Below, piece by piece: positions 34,692-46,930 of a DNA stretch of 64,000 nucleotides. The notes beneath the pieces are model-generated. The model was not told the DNA's origin. It made no database searches and saw only the letters and a program-made list of their open reading frames with translations. Origin of the DNA: Thermophagus xiamenensis (GTDB lineage: Bacteria > Bacteroidota > Bacteroidia > Bacteroidales > Marinilabiliaceae); the NCBI RefSeq assembly GCF_900112795.1, contig NZ_FONA01000015.1, forward strand, positions 43,470 to 107,469. Reading direction: 5' to 3'. A program made the position numbers and the translations under genes. The first letter of the stretch is position 1; every line of letters starts with the position of its first letter.

Positions 34692-37600
34692 GTAATAATT
34701 CCACTATGGTCCGATTGAAGCTGGGGTCCATCTTAATGATTTAATAGAGGCATACCCATTTCAATTCCACTATGGTCCGATTGAAGCAATATATAAATGC
34801 TTTGTTGGTTTTTCCCTTGTAATTTCAATTCCACTATGGTCCGATTGAAGCAATACCTTTCCCTAAAAAATTTTTGTCTTAACATAATTTCAATTCCACT
34901 ATGGTCCGATTGAAGCAAAAATTTATGCTTTTAATTCCAACGATATTCAAAATTTCAATTCCACTATGGTCCGATTGAAGCTATTAGCGAGCTATGGGCA
35001 CGAATTGTATTTGTCAATTTCAATTCCACTATGGTCCGATTGAAGCTATTATCGAGAACAAAGTTATATTACGTAGATACAATTTCAATTCCACTATGGT
35101 TCGATTGAAGCGGATTGGTTTTTTCGCTATATAAAAGACATTAAGGCATTTCAATTCCACTATGGTTCGATTGAAGCCTTACCTATAATGATAAAAACAT
35201 TCCTTTTTATAATAATTTCAATTCCACTATGGTTCGATTGAAGCATTTACTTAGGTGAAAATTCAGATGATGAAGAGACATTATTTCAATTCCACTATGG
35301 TTCGATTGAAGCAGATTTTTCAGTAAGTTTGATAAATTTGATTATTTCATTTCAATTCCACTATGGTTCGATTGAAGCTGCGTACTATTCGGAACCTCGA
35401 AAATATACCGTTATTTCAATTCCACTATGGTTCGATTGAAGCCCAAACCGACTCCGGCTAAATAAACCGGCCGGAGTCATTTCAATTCCACTATGGTTCG
35501 ATTGAAGCCTTCGTACCATGCTTTTTTAACTTCTAAAAAAGCCTCATTTCAATTCCACTATGGTTCGATTGAAGCAACAAAAAGGCAAGTTTCAAGATGT
35601 ACCTTGCGGTATTTCAATTCCACTATGGTTCGATTGAAGCTTATAACCTCCGAACAGCTCATAAGTGCGTACTATTATTTCAATTCCACTATGGTTCGAT
35701 TGAAGCAATATCAACATATTAAACATTTTAAAAGTCTTTATTTTATTTCAATTCCACTATGGTTCGATTGAAGCAGGTGCCAAAGTACCACTCACAAACC
35801 GCTTAAGCATTTCATTTCAATTCCACTATGGTTCGATTGAAGCTTTTAGCGCTTATGTAAGCATCTTGATACTTATTGAATTTCAATTCCACTATGGTTC
35901 GATTGAAGCATGAATTGAATGATGATATCGAAACAGATGAAGAATTTCAATTCCACTATGGTTCGATTGAAGCATCAGGGCGACAAATGGATGGAAATAA
36001 CGATTCCCTTCCATTTCAATTCCACTATGGTTCGATTGAAGCTCTTAAACGGCGATTTGAGCGTATGGGCTTTTACCATTTCAATTCCACTATGGTTCGA
36101 TTGAAGCCTTATCGAAGATGCCATTGATGCTGCAATGACTGCGAAATTTCAATTCCACTATGGTTCGATTGAAGCTTTTTTTACCTACTTTTTTTGCTCT
36201 CAAAACTTCCATAATTTCAATTCCACTATGGTTCGATTGAAGCAAAATAAGGAGCAATGAAAACTATCCTGTTTCCCTATTTCAATTCCACTATGGTTCG
36301 ATTGAAGCCTCTTTAAGCTTCTCGTCACTATCAATTATATTTTGAATTTCAATTCCACTATGGTTCGATTGAAGCTGAAAGCATTAAGGGATGGTCTTTC
36401 AAACACTTATATTTCAATTCCACTATGGTTCGATTGAAGCAATTTTTGCAAATGGTTGTTAAAAAACCTTAATTCAGATTTCAATTCCACTATGGTTCGA
36501 TTGAAGCTGTATAACCATTTTAAAATCAGTAGTCATGAAAATTTAATTTCAATTCCACTATGGTTCGATTGAAGCTCTTTGTCTAAGGACTTTGTAAGTT
36601 TTGAATGAAATTTCAATTCCACTATGGTTCGATTGAAGCCATCTGTCAATTTCCCGAATATTAACGATGTTCTTATTTCAATTCCACTATGGTTCGATTG
36701 AAGCTCGGTATTGATCGAAGTCTTTACAGTTCCTTCTGCCATTTCAATTCCACTATGGTTCGATTGAAGCGTTATTGCTTTTCTGTTTCCCGTGAGACCT
36801 GCCACATATTTCAATTCCACTATGGTTCGATTGAAGCGGTTAGAAATTTAATTACTTAATCGATCTGAACATATTTCAATTCCACTATGGTTCGATTGAA
36901 GCCTAGAGCAACCCGATATCCATCCGCTCGGTTGACCATTTCAATTCCACTATGGTTCGATTGAAGCCAAAAGGATATGCCTGGTGTGCTGCTTTCGTTA
37001 ATATTTCAATTCCACTATGGTTCGATTGAAGCCACCTACTGCTTAAGGCTAATCACGAAACAATTAACATTTCAATTCCACTATGGTTCGATTGAAGCTA
37101 TTTTTTTTATTCTAAAATTTTAACAATTTTATAATTTCAATTCCACTATGGTTCGATTGAAGCTCCATTAAGCCAATCTCTTATATATCTTATTTTTTTA
37201 TTTCAATTCCACTATGGTTCGATTGAAGCAATCTTCCGCAAGCTGCCTTTATATACATATTAAGAATTTCAATTCCACTATGGTTCGATTGAAGCAGGTT
37301 CCGATAAACTTAAGCAGGCAATGGATGCCATATTTCAATTCCACTATGGTTCGATTGAAGCAGATGTTAGTAGAGCCTATAGAGGTGCAGATTTAGAATT
37401 TCAATTCCACTATGGTTCGATTGAAGCAATCCTGTACATTTCAATTACCATTTGTGCTGTGTCATTTCAATTCCACTATGGTTCGATTGAAGCAATTTTA
37501 AGGCCTTTTAAAGCCCTAAAAGTGGCAACATTTCAATTCCACTATGGTTCGATTGAAGCCCAGAACAGCAAAAGAAAGTCGCTGATAGTATTAAATTTCA

Positions 37601-38279
37601 ATTCCACTATGGTTCGATTGAAGCGCAGCTGCAGACTATGCTTCTGCATTAACGCAACTATTTCAATTCCACTATGGTTCGATTGAAGCTAAAAGGCCTT
37701 AAAATTTGGCATTTGCCCGATGGGTAATTTCAATTCCACTATGGTTCGATTGAAGCTTTTGCGGCCTTTGCGGCCAAGAACCCCCCCTATGATATTTCAA
37801 TTCCACTATGGTTCGATTGAAGCAAGCTCTAACAAGCCCATAATTCAATACCGCAGCAATTTCAATTCCACTATGGTTCGATTGAAGCTAACATCCAATT
37901 TTTCAGAGGGGCTTATTGTGTCTAATTTCAATTCCACTATGGTTCGATTGAAGCTAGCTGCCGTAGCTGCTTCATCTTTTATTTCTTTATTTCAATTCCA
38001 CTATGGTTCGATTGAAGCTTTGTTGCGAAATAGCATCGATATTAATTCCAAAATTTCAATTCCACTATGGTTCGATTGAAGCATGAAATGGTTATCAACA
38101 AAATTAGAGCTACCAAATTTCAATTCCACTATGGTTCGATTGAAGCAATAGACCTAAAACACAACTACTACCTTATGATGTAAATTTCAATTCCACTATG
38201 GTTCGATTGAAGCACAAGGCTCAATTTACCTGACTTCTTCTGATGACAGATTTCAATTCCACTATGGTTCGATTGAAGC

Positions 38280-39479
38280 CGACAATAACAGCAAATACAG
38301 CCCCGATGGCATCCATATTTCAATTCCACTATGGTTCGATTGAAGCAAAGAACCTAATGCAACCACAAGCGCACCAATACCGGATTTCAATTCCACTATG
38401 GTTCGATTGAAGCTCTTTTTCATCCTCGTAGAAATAGCTTTTTTACCCAATTTCAATTCCACTATGGTTCGATTGAAGCTAAACTTTCAGCACTCATAAT
38501 ATTTTCCATTACGCCATTTCAATTCCACTATGGTTCGATTGAAGCAAGGAGAAACAGATAAAAAGGAACTATTTTGGCCGCTATTTCAATTCCACTATGG
38601 TTCGATTGAAGCAAAAAAAATGAAATCAGTTGAAATCTTAAGCACAAACATTTCAATTCCACTATGGTTCGATTGAAGCAATTGCCGGGGACAAAAAATA
38701 TACGGGGTGTTCCTTATTTCAATTCCACTATGGTTCGATTGAAGCGGTTGTTAAACCGTTTACAGGCCGGCAAACAATCGTATTTCAATTCCACTATGGT
38801 TCGATTGAAGCGTTCCTGTTTAATCTCTACTTTTTCCCATGGAAATATTTCAATTCCACTATGGTTCGATTGAAGCAATACCCCGTTTTTGCGGTAACTT
38901 GAATCAACAGAAATTTCAATTCCACTATGGTTCGATTGAAGCCGACAATAACAGCAAATACAGCCCCGATGGCATCCATATTTCAATTCCACTATGGTTC
39001 GATTGAAGCAAAGAACCTAATGCAACCACAAGCGCACCAATACCGGATTTCAATTCCACTATGGTTCGATTGAAGCTCTTTTTCATCCTCGTAGAAATAG
39101 CTTTTTTACCCAATTTCAATTCCACTATGGTTCGATTGAAGCTAAACTTTCAGCACTCATAATATTTTCCATTACGCCATTTCAATTCCACTATGGTTCG
39201 ATTGAAGCAAGGAGAAACAGATAAAAAGGAACTATTTTGGCCGCTATTTCAATTCCACTATGGTTCGATTGAAGCAAAAAAAATGAAATCAGTTGAAATC
39301 TTAAGCACAAACATTTCAATTCCACTATGGTTCGATTGAAGCAATTGCCGGGGACAAAAAATATACGGGGTGTTCCTTATTTCAATTCCACTATGGTTCG
39401 ATTGAAGCGGTTGTTAAACCGTTTACAGGCCGGCAAACAATCGTATTTCAATTCCACTATGGTTCGATTGAAGCGTTCC
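38280..39479. repeat. segmental duplication of eight spacers inside the array
   Basis: Bases 38280-38816 recur at 38943-39479, an offset of 663. The block holds eight spacers in the same order, the first starting CGACAATAACAGCAAATACA and the last GGTTGTTAAACCG. Two spacers lie between the copies. Identity ends 5 bases into the following spacer. Confidence 0.9.
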
Positions 39480-42400
39480 AGACCTTGAAGAAAAAGACTT
39501 GGCACCACCTAATTTCAATTCCACTATGGTTCGATTGAAGCTGAAGACAAGATTTGTAAAGAAGAGCTGTTTAAATATTTCAATTCCACTATGGTTCGAT
39601 TGAAGCGATTGGGCGTTGCTCTGTAAAAAGTTTGACTCTTATTTCAATTCCACTATGGTTCGATTGAAGCATTCTTGAATTAGTGGTGTTTTTAAAACCT
39701 TTTCTTATATTTCAATTCCACTATGGTTCGATTGAAGCGAAATTCCAGCAATTAAATCTTCAATATTCTCTGGTATTTCAATTCCACTATGGTTCGATTG
39801 AAGCTATTTGGTCGGTAGCTATTTCTCCGCATTGTTTAAATTTCAATTCCACTATGGTTCGATTGAAGCCTGCTTCCCGGGTCAACCAAAATACTTCCCA
39901 TTCCATATTTCAATTCCACTATGGTTCGATTGAAGCATTATTCTTACCAGTTTAGCTGTTTCTTCATTAGATTTCAATTCCACTATGGTTCGATTGAAGC
40001 TATTATTCTTACCAGTTTAGCTGTTTCTTCATTAGATTTCAATTCCACTATGGTTCGATTGAAGCCTGCTTCCCGGGTCAACCAAAATACTTCCCATTCC
40101 ATATTTCAATTCCACTATGGTTCGATTGAAGCGCATACACCCCGCATTTATTTAACATTACAAGCACATATTTCAATTCCACTATGGTTCGATTGAAGCT
40201 CTGTCTCAATCTTTCTTCCTTTACTATCTTATCAATTTCAATTCCACTATGGTTCGATTGAAGCAATAAAAATATAAATAGTGATTGGTGGTGGTCATAT
40301 TTCAATTCCACTATGGTTCGATTGAAGCAATATTTATACTGATTTTAATACAAATACTATATATATTTCAATTCCACTATGGTTCGATTGAAGCAAAGAA
40401 TATTTTCCTATTACAACAAAAGCCTTAAATATTTCAATTCCACTATGGTTCGATTGAAGCACATACAACCTTTATATATGATTTAAAAATTTAAAATTTC
40501 AATTCCACTATGGTTCGATTGAAGCATCAAATACTTCAATCAACACTTTATTCATTCTATCATTTCAATTCCACTATGGTTCGATTGAAGCTTGAAATTG
40601 TTAACGCCGAAGCCGCTAAATTGTATAAATTTCAATTCCACTATGGTTCGATTGAAGCTGAATTCGCTGTTTTGGGTGAAATTGAAGGAAAAAAAATTTC
40701 AATTCCACTATGGTTCGATTGAAGCTTTACTTCTTCTACTGGCATGCTTAACCAATCAAAATTTCAATTCCACTATGGTTCGATTGAAGCTCTAAAGAAA
40801 AACCCAATTTAGTATAAAGATTATTTATTTCAATTCCACTATGGTTCGATTGAAGCAGCAACCGACTACACAACCAATAACGCAACCTATGCAATTTCAA
40901 TTCCACTATGGTTCGATTGAAGCACCTGCCACACCAACAAGCCTGTAACCGGATTTTGGATTTCAATTCCACTATGGTTCGATTGAAGCTTTCTCAACGT
41001 AGTTTCCAATTCGGTGACAGAAAAATTTCAATTCCACTATGGTTCGATTGAAGCACCGGGCAACGAAATGCTGTTGATTGGGGAAATGTATTTCAATTCC
41101 ACTATGGTTCGATTGAAGCGAGCGGGGACTTGTTTTCCCAAATCCAGACAGTCATTTCAATTCCACTATGGTTCGATTGAAGCTTTTTGGGAAATAGAGT
41201 GTTTTCCCAATTTGTACCATTTCAATTCCACTATGGTTCGATTGAAGCAATTCCTGTCATTTACTACCAGCAAACATATCCTGAAATTTCAATTCCACTA
41301 TGGTTCGATTGAAGCATAACCAAACAAGGGAAAGCATTTGCCCTGACAAATTTCAATTCCACTATGGTTCGATTGAAGCCTCATCTGCATTAGTTATGTG
41401 TAGGTCATTAATTAATTTCAATTCCACTATGGTTCGATTGAAGCCTACTGCGCCTATGGAACCAAAACCAGCACCATCATTTCAATTCCACTATGGTTCG
41501 ATTGAAGCTAAATAACGGGAGAACTTCATGTGCCGGTTTGCCTTATTTCAATTCCACTATGGTTCGATTGAAGCATTATCAAATTATAATCGAAAAATAA
41601 ATAGTTATATTTCAATTCCACTATGGTTCGATTGAAGCTTGCAGTTCTTATTACAAAGTTATTACTAATTTGATATTTCAATTCCACTATGGTTCGATTG
41701 AAGCACAGTACTGCATTTATCTAAGTCCTGAATAAATAAATTTCAATTCCACTATGGTTCGATTGAAGCTGTCGCGATTTTGAATGCTTGCGCAACCATT
41801 TCGGATTTCAATTCCACTATGGTTCGATTGAAGCATATGAAGAAGTACAGATGGTTACGGCCAAAATTGAATATTTCAATTCCACTATGGTTCGATTGAA
41901 GCAAACCCTATGCCGGAAGGAGATAAAAGAAAAAAAATAGATTTCAATTCCACTATGGTTCGATTGAAGCGGGAAAGATCCTGTCTTGCTCAATCTCTCT
42001 TCACATTTCAATTCCACTATGGTTCGATTGAAGCCCAGATCAATCACAAGGTGTAATGATTAACGATCATTTCAATTCCACTATGGTTCGATTGAAGCTA
42101 CATGGCAGCGGAGTATAAGGATCCTGCAAAACCAATTTCAATTCCACTATGGTTCGATTGAAGCTAACACCTCTCCATTATTCGTTTTTTTACCTCTTTC
42201 ATTTCAATTCCACTATGGTTCGATTGAAGCTGAATAAGCTCAATATAAGCTATGATAATATTTACTATTTCAATTCCACTATGGTTCGATTGAAGCAGAG
42301 AAACCAAGTAAACCACCAAGAAAGCTACCGCCATTTCAATTCCACTATGGTTCGATTGAAGCTATTTGAATAAAGTGTCTAACAAATTCTTTATAACATT

Positions 42401-45400
42401 TCAATTCCACTATGGTTCGATTGAAGCTGCCTCGAGCCTTTTTTTGTTCCATTTTTCTTCGATTTCAATTCCACTATGGTTCGATTGAAGCGGTTTTCAA
42501 GAGCAGTTGTCAGCCCATTAATTTTTTATTTCAATTCCACTATGGTTCGATTGAAGCAATTGATGGACAAAGTATCCCCGTTGTTACACCATATTTCAAT
42601 TCCACTATGGTTCGATTGAAGCAGGGTATAACGAAAATGATTGTCTCCAATCCGTTATTTCAATTCCACTATGGTTCGATTGAAGCGGGTCAGAGATTTC
42701 AATTTTTAATACTCGTTTAATATTTCAATTCCACTATGGTTCGATTGAAGCCTTCGAGTGATGACGGTGCGCCGTTTATTGACGTTAATTTCAATTCCAC
42801 TATGGTTCGATTGAAGCACTGAAAAGGGGAGAACTGAAGTCGAAAATGCAAGATTTCAATTCCACTATGGTTCGATTGAAGCCCTTTGCCCCTTCCATAC
42901 TCGAGTTGAATTGAAAGAAATTTCAATTCCACTATGGTTCGATTGAAGCAATTAGTCGAAAACCCTGATATTTCTTCAATAACACATTTCAATTCCACTA
43001 TGGTTCGATTGAAGCTCATAAAAACGTCCAACATCTTCAAATTATCTAAATGATTTCAATTCCACTATGGTTCGATTGAAGCCTGAACACTATCCTTCTG
43101 GCCAATTCGGTGAGCAATTTCAATTCCACTATGGTTCGATTGAAGCCCTTGTTACCAAACATATTACCACAGATTTTATTGAATTTCAATTCCACTATGG
43201 TTCGATTGAAGCATGGCACGAACGTTTCCCTTCGCTTCAATATGAGCAATTTCAATTCCACTATGGTTCGATTGAAGCTCAGGACGGACGACGCGTGTTC
43301 TGTAACGTCCTTCATTTCAATTCCACTATGGTTCGATTGAAGCAAAGACTACCTCCAACAATTCCACCAGAAGCAAACTTATTTCAATTCCACTATGGTT
43401 CGATTGAAGCGATACATTCCTGATTATTCAGAAATTGAAGAGTTGCATTTCAATTCCACTATGGTTCGATTGAAGCACCGTTTTTGGCCAATAATGTAAC
43501 AATGTTGCGAGTTATTTCAATTCCACTATGGTTCGATTGAAGCCGCTAAAATTGCTGCGACGTTTTTGTCCTTTGCTTGCAATTTCAATTCCACTATGGT
43601 TCGATTGAAGCCAGCAGACTACTTTCAAATAATTCTTTGTTTTCAAAATTTCAATTCCACTATGGTTCGATTGAAGCAAAATTGCTGCGACGTTTTTGTC
43701 CTTTGCTTGCAATTTCAATTCCACTATGGTTCGATTGAAGCTACAACACGCAATTTTGTTGCATTTTAATTGCTCATTTCAATTCCACTATGGTTCGATT
43801 GAAGCAACCTACGTTTGCCATTTACCCCAAAGCCATAGACAAATTTCAATTCCACTATGGTTCGATTGAAGCCGAGTTTTGTGACAGACAAATTTCAAAA
43901 TGTATCAAATTTCAATTCCACTATGGTTCGATTGAAGCATTGCAGATAACTTTGCCAAGCAGGGCTTTCAAACATTTCAATTCCACTATGGTTCGATTGA
44001 AGCCTCAATCCTAATCTTTTCCCTAATTATATTCATTTATTTCAATTCCACTATGGTTCGATTGAAGCATTTTGCAAATTATTGTGCAGAAGCAGATGAG
44101 CTGATTTCAATTCCACTATGGTTCGATTGAAGCAATTCTGTGTTTCTAATCAAAATGGCATAGAAGTCAATTTCAATTCCACTATGGTTCGATTGAAGCA
44201 AGGTGTGCAGTTAGACTGTACATTTGACGTAGAAGTATTTCAATTCCACTATGGTTCGATTGAAGCAAATAGAGAAATCAAGCATCAAATAGAACTTGAG
44301 ATTTCAATTCCACTATGGTTCGATTGAAGCTTGCGGCCTTTGCGGCCAAGAACCCCCCCCTATGATATTTCAATTCCACTATGGTTCGATTGAAGCAATT
44401 ATCGGCAGAAGGTAAATTATCTGCTGCTTTAAAAATTTCAATTCCACTATGGTTCGATTGAAGCTAAACCATCCTTTTTTGTGATGTACTCCTGCGGTAA
44501 TTTCAATTCCACTATGGTTCGATTGAAGCCCAATACAGCCTTTGTTGAATTGTCCGTATGTATATTTCAATTCCACTATGGTTCGATTGAAGCACATGCT
44601 ATTGAGAAGCCCTTGCGGACAATAGTCTGCAATTTCAATTCCACTATGGTTCGATTGAAGCTATTATGATACTATTGAATGTTGCAAAAACAAAGTACAT
44701 TTCAATTCCACTATGGTTCGATTGAAGCAAACAATCAGAAGCCTGGGAAAGGACAAACATTATTATTTCAATTCCACTATGGTTCGATTGAAGCTTGCGG
44801 CCTTTGCGGCCAAGAACCCCCCCCTATGATATTTCAATTCCACTATGGTTCGATTGAAGCAACACCGCTTTTCTCTCCTTTGTCAATGTACTTCGATTTC
44901 AATTCCACTATGGTTCGATTGAAGCGGATAATGCGATTTCTTGGTGATGGCATCTACTTATTTCAATTCCACTATGGTTCGATTGAAGCCCAGTAATGTG
45001 TTCTTACCATTATAGTTGATTCCTATTTCAATTCCACTATGGTTCGATTGAAGCTTTTTAAGGTTTACATTATAGCCGCCGACGGTTTTAATTTCAATTC
45101 CACTATGGTTCGATTGAAGCTAATTTGGAAATAATGAAAAAAAATTCTTTTAGGCATTTCAATTCCACTATGGTTCGATTGAAGCACATAAAAGCGCTTG
45201 AAACGAAATTAGAGCAGGAATTTCAATTCCACTATGGTTCGATTGAAGCCCCGGAAAGGATAGACGAAAATTTAAGGGACAAACATTTCAATTCCACTAT
45301 GGTTCGATTGAAGCGGTATTTGAATAAAGTGTCTAACAAATTCTTTATAACATTTCAATTCCACTATGGTTCGATTGAAGCTTAAATGTCCTTTTCAATT

Positions 45401-46492
45401 CAACATCGAAAAGGCATTTCAATTCCACTATGGTTCGATTGAAGCTCATTAGGTGTATATCCTTTAACGTTAAAATCTACAGCAATTTCAATTCCACTAT
45501 GGTTCGATTGAAGCTGTTGAATTCTTGAAATTTTTTTTCAAAGAGGAAAATTTCAATTCCACTATGGTTCGATTGAAGCGAAAAGGCCGGTATCGTCTTC
45601 AATGACAAATTTCCATTTCAATTCCACTATGGTTCGATTGAAGCAGTGAATTTAGATAACCAAGTCATCCATCTGTTTAATTTCAATTCCACTATGGTTC
45701 GATTGAAGCAAAAACCCTAAATTGTCAAAGACCGTTGCAAGCTTATTTCAATTCCACTATGGTTCGATTGAAGCCTTAAATGTCCTTTTCAATTCAACAT
45801 CGAAAAGGCATTTCAATTCCACTATGGTTCGATTGAAGCAAGCCACTGTTTCAGCAACTTCCTGTGAAAAAATATTTCAATTCCACTATGGTTCGATTGA
45901 AGCCACGTGCGAATACATTTTCCCGGAGGTTAATTATATTTCAATTCCACTATGGTTCGATTGAAGCAAGATCCACAAGCACAAGAACAAGCATCACAAC
46001 TACATTTCAATTCCACTATGGTTCGATTGAAGCCATGCCCAGAGCGGTTTCTATAGGTACCCCCATTGCTATTTCAATTCCACTATGGTTCGATTGAAGC
46101 CTTGACATCGATTTATTCAACAAGCAGATGTATAATTTCAATTCCACTATGGTTCGATTGAAGCTGTAGAAACCTACATTAAGAAAGATAGATGTAGGTT
46201 ATTTCAATTCCACTATGGTTCGATTGAAGCCTCCAACGTACATGTTAACAGCATCGACACTGTTATTTCAATTCCACTATGGTTCGATTGAAGCCCTTAA
46301 ATGTCCTTTTCAATTCAACATCGAAAAGGCATTTCAATTCCACTATGGTTCGATTGAAGCATCACAAACAAAAGGTATTGTATTAATTCATTTATCATTT
46401 CAATTCCACTATGGTTCGATTGAAGCACCTACGTTTGCCATTTACCCCAAAGCCATAAACAAATTTCAATTCCACTATGGTTCGATTGAAGC

Positions 46493-46930
46493 ATTCTTTG
46501 ATGCGATCATTGCACCAAATTGCGAAGGCATTTCAATTCCACTATGGTTCGATTGAAGCGTATTTTTCGCCAAATACCTCTATCCAGTCACCAATCATTT
46601 CAATTCCACTATGGTTCGATTGAAGCATTCTTTGATGCGATCATTGCACCAAATTGCGAAGGCATTTCAATTCCACTATGGTTCGATTGAAGCGTATTTT
46701 TCGCCAAATACCTCTATCCAGTCACCAATCATTTCAATTCCACTATGGTTCGATTGAAGCAAAGTCTGCTGTTTCACCAAAATCTTCAGCTAACTCATTT
46801 CAATTCCACTATGGTTCGATTGAAGCATTCTTTGATGCGATCATTGCACCAAATTGCGAAGGCATTTCAATTCCACTATGGTTCGATTGAAGCGTATTTT
46901 TCGCCAAATACCTCTATCCAGTCACCAATC
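46493..46930. repeat. spacer pair present three times
   Basis: Spacers beginning ATTCTTTGATGCGATC (46493, 46627, 46827) are each followed by one beginning GTATTTTTCGCCAAATACC (46560, 46694, 46894). Copies one and two are adjacent; a single other spacer separates copy three. Confidence 0.9.

Noticed and set aside
34692..34721. Left end as the leader end of the array
   Set aside because: The left-most repeat is degenerate, the adaptation genes lie at the right, and the fixed ends of re-acquired spacers are at the right.
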